A stretch of DNA of 64,000 nucleotides from Neurospora intermedia (GCA_037102815.1 BTPP01000004.1:4650001-4714000); one strand, 5' to 3'; positions 22,921 through 34,671 are shown, counted from the stretch's first letter. A program made the numbers and translations. Notes: generated from the sequence alone by a model not told the origin.

Positions 22921-24758
22921 CCCCCAACTTCCAACAGCGACTCCAGTCTCAGTATGGCATGAACACGATACGGTCCTAGTGAGACTGGTCGTCAGCCGCA
23001 CCGTAGCGAGCAACGTCACTTGCTAAACACAATTGTACACTGAGCTACCTTCCTTGGCCTCGTGGCCCTTGCACACCGCCCACACGAGTACGAACTGGAC
23101 TCAAGGCTATCACGAGCCACGAGTCACGGCATTCACCGCGAGGTCGTGAACGTGGCTGAGTAGCGGGTACGAGACGAGACGAAGCTAATGATGACAAAGT
23201 GAGACTCGGAGATACCCTACTCTAGTGACTTGTTGAAAAGGTATTGGTATGTCCAGGTCAGGAAATGGTAGGTGAAGAGGTGAGCCGGGAGAGGATGATG
23301 GTGATGATGGGCTTGATGGTGTCCTGAGGATGACCACTGCGTAGGTAAGCGTAGGACTGTCCCTTGCAGTCTGCAGATCGCAGCCGAAACTGAAAGTGGA
23401 GCGTAAGCGACTTGTGGAGGTAAGATGTACCTGCGCCGTACAAGCCGCTTATTTTCCCCCCCTTTTTGTCCACTGCTTTTGGCGGACTGTTGAGTTGAGT
23501 TAGTGCGTGCCTGTGTCTTTCAGCTTGGTCGTGTCGCCGCGTGATCGGGAACGAGATGTGAGTTCTACGGAGCACGCGAGGGTCGTCGTTGTGCCCTTGG
23601 CTTTCCAGAGACCTGGATGGACTTGACCTAGCCCACAAGCCGATGATTCCCGTCCATTATCAGGTATATTGAAGTAGGGACAAGGATGCCATTTTCGCTG
23701 CCTGGTACAGACAATGAAGCCTATCTTGGATTAGGTAGGCATCCGAGTTCTTCGGCATCGAATGAAGGACAGAAGCGAAGAAGCGAAAACGATGGAGAAA
23801 CTGTGAAGATATCGAATAGAAGACATGTCTTTTTCATCCCTTGATACGGATCGTGACAGCCAGACCACAACCGGAAAGAACTGAAATACTTGATGGAGCG
23901 AGAGGGAAATATTGAACACCTGACGATAAGAACTTTGCAACGCCAAGTCCCGTGGCAGATACCTCTAGGTAGAGGCGTCCGCCGTAGTAACGGCTCGGTG
24001 TCTCACCTGCATACACCTGCACACATATTCTTCACACTTTGCTTCTGGCTGCAGACCGTATATAGCTGGCGTATGTCGGAACTGCCACACCTGCATTCGT
24101 CGAACGCATTCGGCCATGAGTGACGACGGACGGCATCCGACATGAACACCAAACACCAACTTTGTGCATCTCCCTTGTAGTCTTGTGTGCCAGTGTGTGG
24201 TTGCGCGCAGTGTAAGAGGGTTGGGTAAAGTGTGCGACTGTCACCGTCAGTGTCACCGCGCAAATGCGAGCGGGAAACACAAGGGAAGAACACAGGGCAA
24301 GGCTGGCTGAAGGCCGCCCATGTCATACACCACCTTTTCCTCCAGACAATGGTGGTGTGGTGGTGACGGTGATGTGGTGGTGTGAGAGTTTTAGTTCCAG
24401 TGCGGAGAAGACGCTCGGCTGATGATGATGATGGTGGTGGCGTGGACGGATCGTATGAAAGTGTAGTGTAGAAAGGGGTGAGTGTAATAATGACTTGGAA
24501 GGTGTGGTGTTGTGCAGCCCACGTGAGCGCCGCGGCGTGTGTCATTCCAGCGCTATCGCCAAACAGAAGAAAAGTTTGTGTCTCGGGATGGTGGCTTTTT
24601 TTCGGCGCCGGTAATGTCTTGTCCGTCATGTTCCTTCCCGACTCGGACTGCGCTATCGCGATCTGTGTGTTTGTCGGTCGGCGGCAGGAACGCTGAACGG
24701 TCACCGCGATCCCAACAATCTGGAACAAGAATGAGGCACAATCGTATTGTGTGTCCCA

Positions 24759-26888
24759 TCAGATCCCGTTCTGCGACTCGGGCGGAGGTTGCGGCGGCGG
24801 AGTGTTCATTTGCACTCCCGGGCCCAAACCGAAATCCGCTTCCACCGATTCCGGAGCTGGAGCAGCTGCGAGGAAATCGGCCGGAGAATCAGCTGGAATC
24901 TCCGGTGGCATGTCCTGAGCCGGGAACCCATCAGACCCGGTCGACTCCATCGGCTGCTCCATCGGCTGTTGTGGCGGTGCCGCCTGGTCTTTCACCTCAC
25001 CCACAACCTCGGAGCAAAGCCCGATCCCCTTGACCAACTCCCCAGCCAACACATCAATCCCTCCACTCTCCTTATCCTCAACACCAAATCCAATGATCAA
25101 AACATCATCCAGATACCCATGATACCCCGCCCCTTGTTGGTCGCCGTGATAATCACGCCAATTGACACTAGTCACATAAAACATGTCCGTTCTCTCCCGT
25201 CCCTCCTCTCCTTTCTGTTTCTTTCGCCCCTCGATCCACAGCGGCTTCCGCGACACCCCAAACACTTCAAACCCCGGCGCTTTTTGAGAAAACAAAACCA
25301 CATACGGCTCATATTCCGAATGAAAGTGGTAAAACGTCTTGTACTGGATCATGGTCAAGATGTAGGTATTCTCCTCCGTCACCACGCATGTTGGGTCGGA
25401 GCGATTGCACAAGGTGAGACGGAGGCTGTTGGTCGATTGGTGGATTGACACTGGTTCTCCTGACGGTAAGGGAGGTAAGAAGTGAGAGAGACATTTCTCG
25501 TCGACAGCGGCAGAAATGGTAGAGGAGGGGATGGCGGTGGCGGACCCGTCATCGTGGAGGAGGGCGAAGGAGCGGCGCGGGTAAAAGTCGTAATGGATGT
25601 ATGTTTGAAGGCGTTGTTGATTTTGGGGTTTGTGGTGGGATGAGTCTGGGGAGGAGTCGGAGGAGTCGGAGGAGTCAGAGTCGAGGGGAAGGGGAAGGGG
25701 AGGAGCCCAAAACACAAACCAATTCTTTTCTATCTCGCTCCATCCTGGTGCAATTCTTGGTTTCTCCTCAAGTCCGTTACCCTTATTCTCACCGGCAACA
25801 CCCGCCGCCCTCAACTCCTCATTACCCTTTTTCTCCCCCTTTTCTTTCCCATCACCAGCCTCACTCGCTAGTCCTAAAGGTAGAACCCTACTAGGCCGCT
25901 GCAACTCCCCCGCAACCCGCCACCCCTCCCCCGCTCCAAACGCCTCCACCTGCACCCCCCACCACTCCACCACCACCCGGAAATCCTGCATCCACATCCC
26001 AAAGCACGTAAACTGCGAATTGCTTCCGAATATCGTATACGGCTTGCCGTCCCCTCCGTAAAACACTCGAGCATCATGCGGCCCGACATTAAACGTCAAG
26101 ACTCCCAGGAGGGGGCCAACGCAGTTGTTCCCTGGTGTTGCGGAGATCAGGAGCGGGTAGGGCGGGTGCGCTGGTAGACATCGGAGGATCTTCTCAGAAT
26201 GATGGGAGGATTTGGAAAGGGGGATATCAACAAAAGAAGCGAGGCAGTGGACTTCTGAAGAGGTAGTTACGTGCTGAAACTTGTGTGGTGGTGGTGGTGG
26301 TGGGTTCTTGCTTTCAGCAGAGTCAGAGTCAGGGGATGATGATGGATCACCGCGAGGTAGCGGGTCTTGCCACTTTTGCGCGACGACAATGAAGATGCCT
26401 GGCCGAGTTGGGTGGGGGATGATGTTGGGATTGAAAGCGGGTGTGATGTTGATGTTTCTTTCCTCTTGCTCATCAGAGGAGGAAGAGGAAGAGAAAGAAG
26501 CGAATTGGATGCGGAAGTAGGCGCCGTTGGGAGTGGAGACTGAGTAGATTGTTTGATGGCTGTGGTGCGTGTTCAAGTTCGTCGTCGTCGTACTGTCGCC
26601 GTTTGCAGTTCCCGACGTGAAAGAGGAGGATTTGGCGGTGCCATCTTTGGATGATGATGATGAAGAATTGCTGCCGCCGCCGTGGTAGGGTACTTGGTTC
26701 CTTGATGAGGAGGAGTCGCCGCTTTTGCCGTCGGAACCACCAAAAGTGTTGCCGAAGAGGGAGGTTAGGATTTTGGTCCCGCTCGTCCCGGCTAGAGAAG
26801 GGAAAACCCAGATGATGCGGGTGATGGAGAGGAGGCAGAGAAGGGAACCGATGATAAGGCAGAGACGTCTGAGGTCCCTAACGATCAT
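24759..26888 (-). CDS. Putative type II membrane protein, 709 aa, unknown function
   Basis: A single long frame. I start it at M (26888), where MIVRDLRRLC leads straight into a hydrophobic segment (about residues 8-31), giving a short basic cytosolic tail, one anchor and a luminal or extracellular body, as in Golgi type II proteins. An upstream ATG at 26939 would add 17 residues. Residues about 45-110 are Ser/Gly-rich linker. Several low-complexity stretches interrupt the body. The best-ordered part is at the C-terminal side, with FHSEYEPYVVLF, TSVNWRDYHGD, YHGYLDDVLIIGFG and GGIDVLAGELVKGIGLC. I believe similar proteins of unknown function occur in other ascomycetes, but I cannot name a family. 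The tail after the ordered part is Pro/Ala-rich. It is followed on the same strand by the acyltransferase gene. Confidence 0.82.
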   Translation of the reverse strand: MIVRDLRRLCLIIGSLLCLLSITRIIWVFPSLAGTSGTKILTSLFGNTFGGSDGKSGDSSSSRNQVPYHGGGSNSSSSSSKDGTAKSSSFTSGTANGDSTTTTNLNTHHSHQTIYSVSTPNGAYFRIQFASFSSSSSSDEQEERNINITPAFNPNIIPHPTRPGIFIVVAQKWQDPLPRGDPSSSPDSDSAESKNPPPPPPHKFQHVTTSSEVHCLASFVDIPLSKSSHHSEKILRCLPAHPPYPLLISATPGNNCVGPLLGVLTFNVGPHDARVFYGGDGKPYTIFGSNSQFTCFGMWMQDFRVVVEWWGVQVEAFGAGEGWRVAGELQRPSRVLPLGLASEAGDGKEKGEKKGNEELRAAGVAGENKGNGLEEKPRIAPGWSEIEKNWFVFWAPPLPLPLDSDSSDSSDSSPDSSHHKPQNQQRLQTYIHYDFYPRRSFALLHDDGSATAIPSSTISAAVDEKCLSHFLPPLPSGEPVSIHQSTNSLRLTLCNRSDPTCVVTEENTYILTMIQYKTFYHFHSEYEPYVVLFSQKAPGFEVFGVSRKPLWIEGRKKQKGEEGRERTDMFYVTSVNWRDYHGDQQGAGYHGYLDDVLIIGFGVEDKESGGIDVLAGELVKGIGLCSEVVGEVKDQAAPPQQPMEQPMESTGSDGFPAQDMPPEIPADSPADFLAAAPAPESVEADFGLGPGVQMNTPPPQPPPESQNGI

Positions 26889-28612
26889 GTTGAAGGCTAT
26901 GGCTCTTGTGATTCGGGTTTGCCGATGGATATGTAACAATGGACTGTATGAAAAGGCTCGAGTGTCAAATCAACAAAGGTGAAACTGAAAATACAAGCAA
27001 GCCAAGCCAGAACGCTCGATTCACGATGTCTCTGACAAAGTACCGGGGACTGCCACCGGGCCTCGAGCCTTTGGAGTGGATTTGGATGGTTGCAGTACTG
27101 TACCACTTTTCCCTCATCCACATCGGGTACTCTTTTCCAGGAAAGGTCTAGTGGACATGAGCTTCACCCCTTACAATTCATCCGCAATTTCTGAGATGAC
27201 ATGCAAGTTTCCTGACATATCATGTAGAATATGTAGAGGTATGTACAAAGTGCAGTGGCGGAGACCCTCGCTGCTTTCTTCCACCCCTGCATGGCGAATG
27301 CCCCAAGGTGGACGTGCAGATCAAGCGGGGGTTGGCAAAAGCTTGGTTGAACGTTGCTCTTTTTGTGAGATCTGTGGAGACTCGTGAAAAGTATGGAGAG
27401 AAGTCCAGCGGTGGTGGTGATCCTTTTCTTGAGGGGAGACTGCTTCCTTCGTTTGCCGTTTGACAATACCTGGGTAGCTATCAACGAACATACCACAAGC
27501 CTTCGGGCCGTTCATCTTGGAAGCTCGCTTAACCACTTTTTACGAGCATCAAATGCACAGATTAGGGACACACATCATGATACATACATAGAGGTACACA
27601 TATCTGATCATGTATCCTCGAAAGGTAAGCGAACTTTTCAAGACCGACGACACCCCAAGTCTTTGCAGCATGTATACAAGCCAATTGGTTTGTACCTACA
27701 TATGTAGTATACAGGTACGATCTCCAAGCAGCACGCACGTGTCGACAAAGGACGGACCGACGTTCCTCGGCAACTATGTATCATGTACACTGCACTAGGT
27801 ACATAACAGTCAGGAACAAAACCCGAACAAAAGCGACGTCGAAAGCGAGGACTACTACCAATCTTCGTCTTCGATATCGTCTGCGGCCAGCTTGAAAGTT
27901 ACCTACGCTTTGAAAAATAAAATGCGGCGGTGGGTTGGTTGTCTGCCCGAGGAGCGGATGAAGAAAAAAAAAGAAGAAAAAAAAAAAAGAAAGAATGACT
28001 GGTGTTACATCCTCTCCGGCCCCTCATGTCCTGCACGACAGTTAAAGGACAGTTTTAAACGAACGGACACCACCTTGATGATCTGATCTGATCAAGTACA
28101 TAAGTATCTAGCCTCGTCCGGAAGTTGCTCCGTTTTTTTTCAGAGCTTCCTTTTGTGTAATATGGGTATTTGCAATGTAACTCGTGCATGCGATCGACGT
28201 CACTGGGAGCTGAGTGTGGTGTGGATTTGTGGGATTCTAACTTCTTTCAGAGCGGCGACCATTTTGTTTGGTCAACAGGGGTCGTGGGGGTTGGGGGTGC
28301 GACGCTATGGTCGCATTGGATACATGTGATGAGGGGAATCCAACGGAACCACGGACGGAGCAACCGGATGGATTTGGACTTTTGATGGGACGGTACGGGA
28401 TGAGGCACTGAGTGGTCGGTCTTGTCTTTGTTTTTGTGTTCAAGAAAGTCAAGTAGAAATCGAAATGAGAATTAAAATCGTGAGGATATCCAATCCAATA
28501 ATGTGTGATTGCTGTCTACCGTAAATGTTTGTGCAACTGGTATTAAATTCCAAGCAAGCTCCTCTCATGTCCTAATAAATCGTATTCGTTACATACATGA
28601 CTTTATCGTGAT
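26889..28612. other. 1.7 kb intergenic region
   Basis: It holds the promoter of the 24.8-26.9 kb gene and the 3' flank of the acyltransferase gene. There is an A-rich tract near 27960-27995. No supportable gene is present. Confidence 0.45.
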
Positions 28613-30136
28613 TCACGGTAACCTAGTAGGCTGCTGCCCACTTCCCAACACCTGCTTGTAGAGCCAATTGGGAAAGGTAACGCTAGGCTCGTCAAAGAGC
28701 CTCGTCGAGATCTCGGCGACGTACAAAGTCAATGGCAAGAGAATGATATGCGGCAGCAAGAAGGCCATTTCAAGACCAAACGGTCCAGCCATGGGCAAGG
28801 GGAACTTGTTGACCCAATTGGCCAGCATGGTAATTTGAGGCTCCCTGGCCCAACCAACAGCCGTGTAGATTCTGTCGCCAATCGTCCAGAGAATGGGACC
28901 ATGGACCAGGTAAAGCGCAAAAGAGATGCGACCCAAGTACTGGCAGAAGCGCGTCTCAAAGAATCGCTTGAGCAAAAGGATGCGTGGAACTGAGACCACC
29001 AGGAAGACACCAGCCCAGAACAAATAGAACCACTTGTAATCGTAAACAGCCTGCGGCTTGAGGAATGACAGGTAGTACCACCCGGGAGTCTTGGCCAGGT
29101 CGTTGATATCCTTGGTGTGAACGGGCACGCCTCCGAGGTAGAAGCTGACTACAAAGAGGGAGTAGAAGAGGTGCTTGCTGAATGGCTCGAGCTGAGCGAG
29201 GAAATTGGGTAATTCGTCCTTTGCTGCCAACAAGTCCAGATCGTTGAGAAGCATGCCGGCACTAAAGAGGGCGTAATGGGTTCCGTCGACAATGTAGACA
29301 AAGTAAAAGATCAAGGCGACCTGACACCACAGCCTAGCCTTTCTTGTGCATCGCGAAAAGGCGAGAAGACTGGTGTAGATGACCATGGACCCCCTGAATT
29401 CCACAGGGATGGACCACAGATGGAAGTTGTAGCTCAGCCAGGGCTCGCCGCCGAGGTGGTAAATGAAGCTGAAATTCTTGACCTCTGCGTACCACCACCA
29501 GAACTCGTCGTGGTAGTTGGACTGCGGTTTGGCCGAGTCGACCCAGATGCCAAAGGCATGCCACGAGGTCATGAACAGGAACGTGGTGGCAATCAGGGGC
29601 AGAAAGAGGCGCAGCCATCGTCGGAACAGTGCGGACGCAAGGTTATCGGCCAACTTTTCTTGTTCGCCGGCGTGGATCAGGCGCATGGGCTTGACGGAGA
29701 GGACGTAGCCCGAGATGACGAAGAAGGTTGCGACGGCATAGTGGCCGCCGCCAAAGAAGTTGCGGACAAAGGGAAGGGCGCTGAAGTAGTGTTGGCCGTC
29801 GAAACCGTAGCCTTGCTCGAAGATGGCGTCGCGCACCAGGCCATGCGACCAGAGTTCGTGGTGGTGCCAGTAGACGAGAAAGGCAGCGAAGCCGCGCAGG
29901 CCGTCGAGGTAGGCCGTTGGTCGCAGCTTTTCGGGCGCATCGAAGCTGGGCAGCGCAAACATGTTGGCAAGGCGATTGACGAGGCCCGAGGCCGTCGAGG
30001 AAGGGATGGTCAGGGCCGTCATAATGGCGATGATGGGCTTCCGCAGAAGAGGGAAGCGACGAGAGTTTCGGTTGTCATGCCACTTTTCGGGGTCGTAGGA
30101 GGTGTCGACGAGGTCGTGGTCGAGATCGCCAGGCAT
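28613..30136 (-). CDS. Acyltransferase-3 family membrane protein, 507 aa
   Basis: An integral membrane O-acyltransferase of the acyltransferase-3 (OafA/NodX-like) family. These enzymes move acetyl or other acyl groups onto sugars or other acceptors. Family marks are clear: YLDGLRGFAAF (76-86) followed by the histidine-rich WHHHELW (90-96), FFVISGYVLS (138-147), and RRWLRLFLP (172-180), which is the usual pattern before the third membrane segment. About ten hydrophobic segments are spread over the rest. I start at the ATG at 30136 (MPGDLDHD), because the open frame upstream to 30400 is poor in conserved features and contains no better start context; the longer form would be 595 residues. The substrate is unknown. 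Its position among glycan genes makes polysaccharide acylation attractive, but that is inference; fungal members also act on other substrates. Confidence 0.9.
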   Translation of the reverse strand: MPGDLDHDLVDTSYDPEKWHDNRNSRRFPLLRKPIIAIMTALTIPSSTASGLVNRLANMFALPSFDAPEKLRPTAYLDGLRGFAAFLVYWHHHELWSHGLVRDAIFEQGYGFDGQHYFSALPFVRNFFGGGHYAVATFFVISGYVLSVKPMRLIHAGEQEKLADNLASALFRRWLRLFLPLIATTFLFMTSWHAFGIWVDSAKPQSNYHDEFWWWYAEVKNFSFIYHLGGEPWLSYNFHLWSIPVEFRGSMVIYTSLLAFSRCTRKARLWCQVALIFYFVYIVDGTHYALFSAGMLLNDLDLLAAKDELPNFLAQLEPFSKHLFYSLFVVSFYLGGVPVHTKDINDLAKTPGWYYLSFLKPQAVYDYKWFYLFWAGVFLVVSVPRILLLKRFFETRFCQYLGRISFALYLVHGPILWTIGDRIYTAVGWAREPQITMLANWVNKFPLPMAGPFGLEMAFLLPHIILLPLTLYVAEISTRLFDEPSVTFPNWLYKQVLGSGQQPTRLP

Positions 30137-33087
30137 GGACACGGAGGGGTGAAACAAGACGCGACTGCTATCTGAATCCAAGCCGCGTACCAACCTCGAG
30201 CTGAGGTTGTGGTTGGTCGGGTTGGTGAGTGGCTTGGAGGGGATGTGATCGGATGCGCAACCGAGACTCACAAGGGACCTGAATGTTATTGGTGTCACTG
30301 TGTTAGGTGATGACCCCTGCCAAGTCCACTGAAAGCGTGTCGTTACAGGGAGATAAAGCACTTGTCGCGAACGTTGATCCACTAAAGGGTGGGGGTTCAA
30401 GGGGGATACCTCTAGTGGCCGCTAAAGAAATGGAAGCCGGCGAATGGAATCTGGTGCAATGTCCAAATCCGGTTGCTGTGTGGCTGGAGACTCAACTGCT
30501 TGGCGAGCTGAGGAGGAAGTTATTGTGGCGGATGTGTGGCTTGCTTCTCCAGTCCTTGGCTAGACATTTGACGGATGAAGTTGACAACACAAGTCTTCGT
30601 CGGCAGTTCATCTTTTCAACATCGGGCACCTCAACTCTCGGAAAGCTGGAAGACGACCTCCGATAATGCGCATTCGCCATTGCAAAGGCCAATCCGTCCG
30701 AAGAGGGAACTGATAAACATCCACTAAGCAGGTAATTGATCAGTGCACGTCAGATGTATGCGGGGGAAGCGCGGAGGGAAGTGGAGAGAGCAACGGGGAG
30801 GTCCTCAGATGGAGAACGGAGATGGGCCGGGGCCTGGGATGGACCATGGACCAGACCAGGGGACGCCAGGGTTATATGCGGGGGAAATTGAGGACAAGAC
30901 AGGCCGACAAAGGCACGAACACTCCATGACAAGAGAGTCCAGCCAAAGCCCGGAGCTGCGGACAGACACATTCGTCTCTTGACTCTTTAAGGTGAGGACA
31001 ATTGCTTCTCCTAACCATATTCACATCTTGTCTTCAACCTACTTCCGACACATACTGCCAGACAAATGAATATTCGGAATCCGGAGTCAAAGGGAAGGGT
31101 CGAACCCGCCCGATCATTTCAACATCATGCCTCTTTCCGAGTCAATGGAGTGCCCGCTTTCCACGGTACATGTACATGGCATCACTTTCACATGAAGCGC
31201 CCAAGCGCCGATTTGAGCAGCCCGTCTCGGGTTCCACTTTGAAGAATATCTGTAGGGTACACCCCTGTTACATGCATACAGAAAACCATGATTTGCTCCG
31301 GGCTGGCGCACCACACCACATAACCGAACTTGAGGCAAGAAGAGAAGGAAAACAAAATGTAAAATGGCGGCTTTTTTCCACAGCTTCGTCGTTTGAAAGT
31401 AGCGTCTGGTATGTAACGGCCGACGGAGGGTGTCAGAGAAGGAAGAGAAAACGAAAGAAGCCCCGGCAATGTTAAGTACCACTGATGTTACACTCCCGCG
31501 TCACAAGGAACCAATCAGCAGCCACTACATATGTAGAGGTATTTGCTGGGTATCATTCCCGCCTGCCTGCCTGCATGCGGCTCCAATCTTTCTTTCGTGT
31601 TCACGCTCACTGGCTTACCTACGATACCCGACCTACATTTGTACATGTACGTGCCTACCTACCGCTTTCTGCACAGGATCGTCTCTTTCTCCCTCATTCT
31701 CTCTTCTTGGGGGAACTGGAGGCCACGAGGAAATGGTCGGACTCCATCAGCCACTCTGACGATCGCCAAGTCGTCCCTGAATTTAGAAGCAACCTCCGAC
31801 TAATCGCACATTTTTGTGGAGGGGTTTTCCCACAGCTGGCTGGTAGGTCGTGTGATCAGACTGGGTGGTTGAGTTGACTGTTAACTCTTCCGCCACTCGT
31901 CTTTTTCTAGGTAGTTTCTAGTAGAGATATGTATTACTACTATTACCACTAACCAAACAGTCCGGTCTTAGGTTGGCTGGCCAAAAAGCAAAGAAAAGAA
32001 AACGCCCACAGCCAGCCGTTGCCGGCATCCGCAGTCTTACATAGCTCTCAGCTCCGAAGCCATCCATCCCCCAATCCCTTTCAAAGATCTGCCCTCAGTT
32101 CTAGCACATGCCTCCGGCCCGCCCGCCTTGTGTTGTTGATGCCCCCGCACTCCATCCTTCCCGCAAGCAAAAAAAGCTTGTCTTCGCTTTCATCACCCCA
32201 CCCGACATGGAGCATGCGAAGAGGTTGGTTGGTTGGTCTCCAGCAAAACGGAAAGCTCCGGCCAACCATTCCCCGCTGCTGATTGGAAGTCCCTTCATCC
32301 TCGTGCAGAGTCACCTCTTCAAGTAAGGATCTGCCCCAAAGCTTGTCTACATCAAAGTTAAAGTTCTTGGGGGAGATATTGGAGGAAACACCCGTGCGTG
32401 CAAGAGTCCTTCTTACCTACCTAGCCATGTCCGCTTATGATGTGTACAAGTAGTGTACAAATTTTCAGGCTTTTCTTAGTATTAGGAAGGTTTATGTATC
32501 TTGTCGCCAACTCAGCATAGCGGAGTCATGGAATGAACAGACAGGACACTGTACTAACCACCTCGTCAATGGCTATATATACTGTTTACTCAGTATAGTC
32601 AGCTTGCCATCACAGTCGGTCGGTTGCAACTCCAGAATGGTCTGTGCATCGGGGACCCCCCTCCCAAAAATGCGATCAAGATGGATCCCCTGGCTGCCCG
32701 GGTTCCATGTATTTACCTATTAACTACCTGTAGGGACAATTCTGTGTTTACTCAGCATGCTCATACGGAAAGTTTACTGGTCACTCCCTATCCTCGCCCA
32801 TCTTCTCCTCCCCCCTGACACCCTGGAACGGACCTGGTAATCCTATACATTATGTTTCCTTGATATACCCAGTCCTTCCCCATCCCATCCCCCCCACCCC
32901 TTCGTGTGTGTAACTTCAGTTGCTTTGGTTTTGTTTTCCCTTCTTTTCTCTTGCTGCTTCCTATTCCCTCCTCCACCCCGTGTCCCAAACTTGTTTCATC
33001 CCACGGATACGGGGCATTGCACATACATACACGACAGCTGGTCATAGCCTCACAGACATATAACTTATTTTTATAATTTAGGTTGTC
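30137..33087. other. 3 kb intergenic region between divergent genes
   Basis: It separates the minus-strand acyltransferase and the plus-strand GT32 gene and should hold both promoters. CT-rich tracts precede the GT32 start (about 32860-32985). No ORF in it is convincing. Confidence 0.4.
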
Positions 33088-34671
33088 ATGAGCTCTTCAC
33101 CGCCATCTCCCCTGTCGCCCTTGTCGCCCACTCTGGGTAGCATACCCGTCAGGTGGCGGCAGATGTCCGAGACGGGGACGGGGGCCTTCAGGAACCGAAT
33201 CCCCACGCAGCTTCGGCGGGCCCTCCCTCTGTACGCCGTCGTCGCCGTCCTCCTCTTCCTCATGCTCAACGCCCACGTCGTGACATTGCCTCCCTCGGCC
33301 AGCAGCATACTCAACGGCCATCATCAACAACAACAGCCTGCTGACCATGGCTTCCCCAAGAAGATCTGGCAATCCTGGAAGGTAGACCCGTACAACATGG
33401 CCACCCGCGACCTCAACACGGCCAAGACGTGGACCACCAAGAACCCGGGCTACCGCTACGAGCTCTTGACGGATAACAACGACATGGTCTACGTGGAAGA
33501 GCAGTACGGACCCCACGGCATCAATCGCCCGGACATTATCGACTTTTATCGCGCCGTCAACATCTCCATCATCAAGGCCGACTTGCTGCGGTACCTCATC
33601 ATGTACGCCGAAGGTGGCGTCTACGCGGACATCGACGTTGAGGCTCTGCGGCCCATCAAGCGCTTCGTGCCCGAACGCTACTGGGACTCGCTTTCGGAAA
33701 TCGACATGGTGGTCGGCATCGAGATCGACCAGCCCGAATTCCGCGACCACCCGATTTTGGGGTCCAAATGCATGTCCTTCTGCCAATGGACCTTCATGTG
33801 CAAGCCTCGGTTGCCCGTCATGTTGAACCTCGTCGAAAATATCATGACGTGGCTTAATTCGCTTGCCGCACAGCAACAGGTGCACCTCTCGGAACTGCAC
33901 CTCGATTTTGACGAAGTCATTTCGGGAACGGGACCCTCGGCGTTCACTATCGCTTTGCTGAAGGAGATGAATCGCATCTCGCAGAGCAGCAAAAAGGAAA
34001 TAACCTGGGACAATTTTCACGCCATGGACGAATCCAAGGTCGTTTCCCGCGTTCTGGTACTAGACGTCGAAGCCTTCGCTGCTGGCCAAGGCCATTCCGA
34101 CAGCGGGAACCACAACGCCCGCGGGGCCTTGGTCAAACACCATTATCACGCCTCGAATTGGCCTTCCAAACACCCGCGCTACGCTCACCCCGTGTACGGC
34201 GAGGTCGAGAGATGTAATTGGGATTTGGCCTGCGTGCAGAAATGGGATCGCGACGTTGAGGCGTACAAGTCGCTTTCGATTGAAGAGCAAAATAAGTTGA
34301 AGGAGGAGCGGAGGATGGAGCTGGAGAAGTTGCGGGAGCAGCAGCTGAAGGAACAGGAGCAGGCGATCCGGCTGGAGCAGTTTGGCGAGGCGGTGCGCAA
34401 GGCGGAGGAGGAGCAGAGGAGGAGAGAGGAGTTGGAGAGGGAGATGAAGGAACGGATGAGGGTCGAGGATCAGGCGCTGAAGCCGCTGCATCCGGAGCAG
34501 GCCGGGGCGGAGGAGAAGAAGGAGGGCGAGGAGTTGATTATGTTTGGGGGACGGCCGGTGCCGGGCCAGGGGCAGGACAAGGGAGATGGGGAGGAGAAGA
34601 AGGTGGTGGAGCAGCAGCCGGTGTTTGGACAGCCGGCGGCGGAGAATGAGAAACCGTTTGGTGGGTTGTGA
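33088..34671 (+). CDS. OCH1-like GT32 glycosyltransferase, 527 aa
   Basis: A Golgi-type glycosyltransferase of family 32 (relatives of the OCH1 alpha-1,6-mannosyltransferase), probably using GDP-mannose or a similar donor. It has one exon. The short cytosolic tail (1-45) is followed by a membrane anchor (about 46-64, LPLYAVVAVLLFLML). FPKKIWQSWKVD (89-100) is the usual entry motif, KADLLRYLIMYAEGGVYAD leads to the catalytic DID (181-183), and RPIKRF follows. The catalytic part ends near residue 375 (NWPSKHPRYAHPVYG). Residues about 395-470 are a long, highly charged Glu/Arg/Lys/Gln segment with coiled-coil spacing, and the tail is Gly/Gln/Glu-rich. This C-terminal extension is not part of the normal family fold. 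The start at 33088 is the first ATG of the frame. Confidence 0.92.
   Translation: MSSSPPSPLSPLSPTLGSIPVRWRQMSETGTGAFRNRIPTQLRRALPLYAVVAVLLFLMLNAHVVTLPPSASSILNGHHQQQQPADHGFPKKIWQSWKVDPYNMATRDLNTAKTWTTKNPGYRYELLTDNNDMVYVEEQYGPHGINRPDIIDFYRAVNISIIKADLLRYLIMYAEGGVYADIDVEALRPIKRFVPERYWDSLSEIDMVVGIEIDQPEFRDHPILGSKCMSFCQWTFMCKPRLPVMLNLVENIMTWLNSLAAQQQVHLSELHLDFDEVISGTGPSAFTIALLKEMNRISQSSKKEITWDNFHAMDESKVVSRVLVLDVEAFAAGQGHSDSGNHNARGALVKHHYHASNWPSKHPRYAHPVYGEVERCNWDLACVQKWDRDVEAYKSLSIEEQNKLKEERRMELEKLREQQLKEQEQAIRLEQFGEAVRKAEEEQRRREELEREMKERMRVEDQALKPLHPEQAGAEEKKEGEELIMFGGRPVPGQGQDKGDGEEKKVVEQQPVFGQPAAENEKPFGGL

Larger units (their letters stand above)
19794..24758. other. 5 kb intergenic region
   Basis: There is no supportable gene, although frames of 60-240 codons occur by chance. 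It contains an AC microsatellite (22905-22920), a TTTGGG tract (22056-22079), short ACTC repeats near 22525-22540 and GAT/GTG-type trinucleotide runs near 24420-24445. The last part is the 3' flank of the minus-strand gene that follows. Confidence 0.4.

Noticed and set aside
29276-30175. 299-codon plus-strand frame
   Set aside because: Antisense to the acyltransferase-3 gene; Gly/Val/Asp-rich composition typical of a mirrored GC-rich gene.
33097-34020. 307-codon minus-strand frame
   Set aside because: Antisense to the GT32 gene and without motifs.
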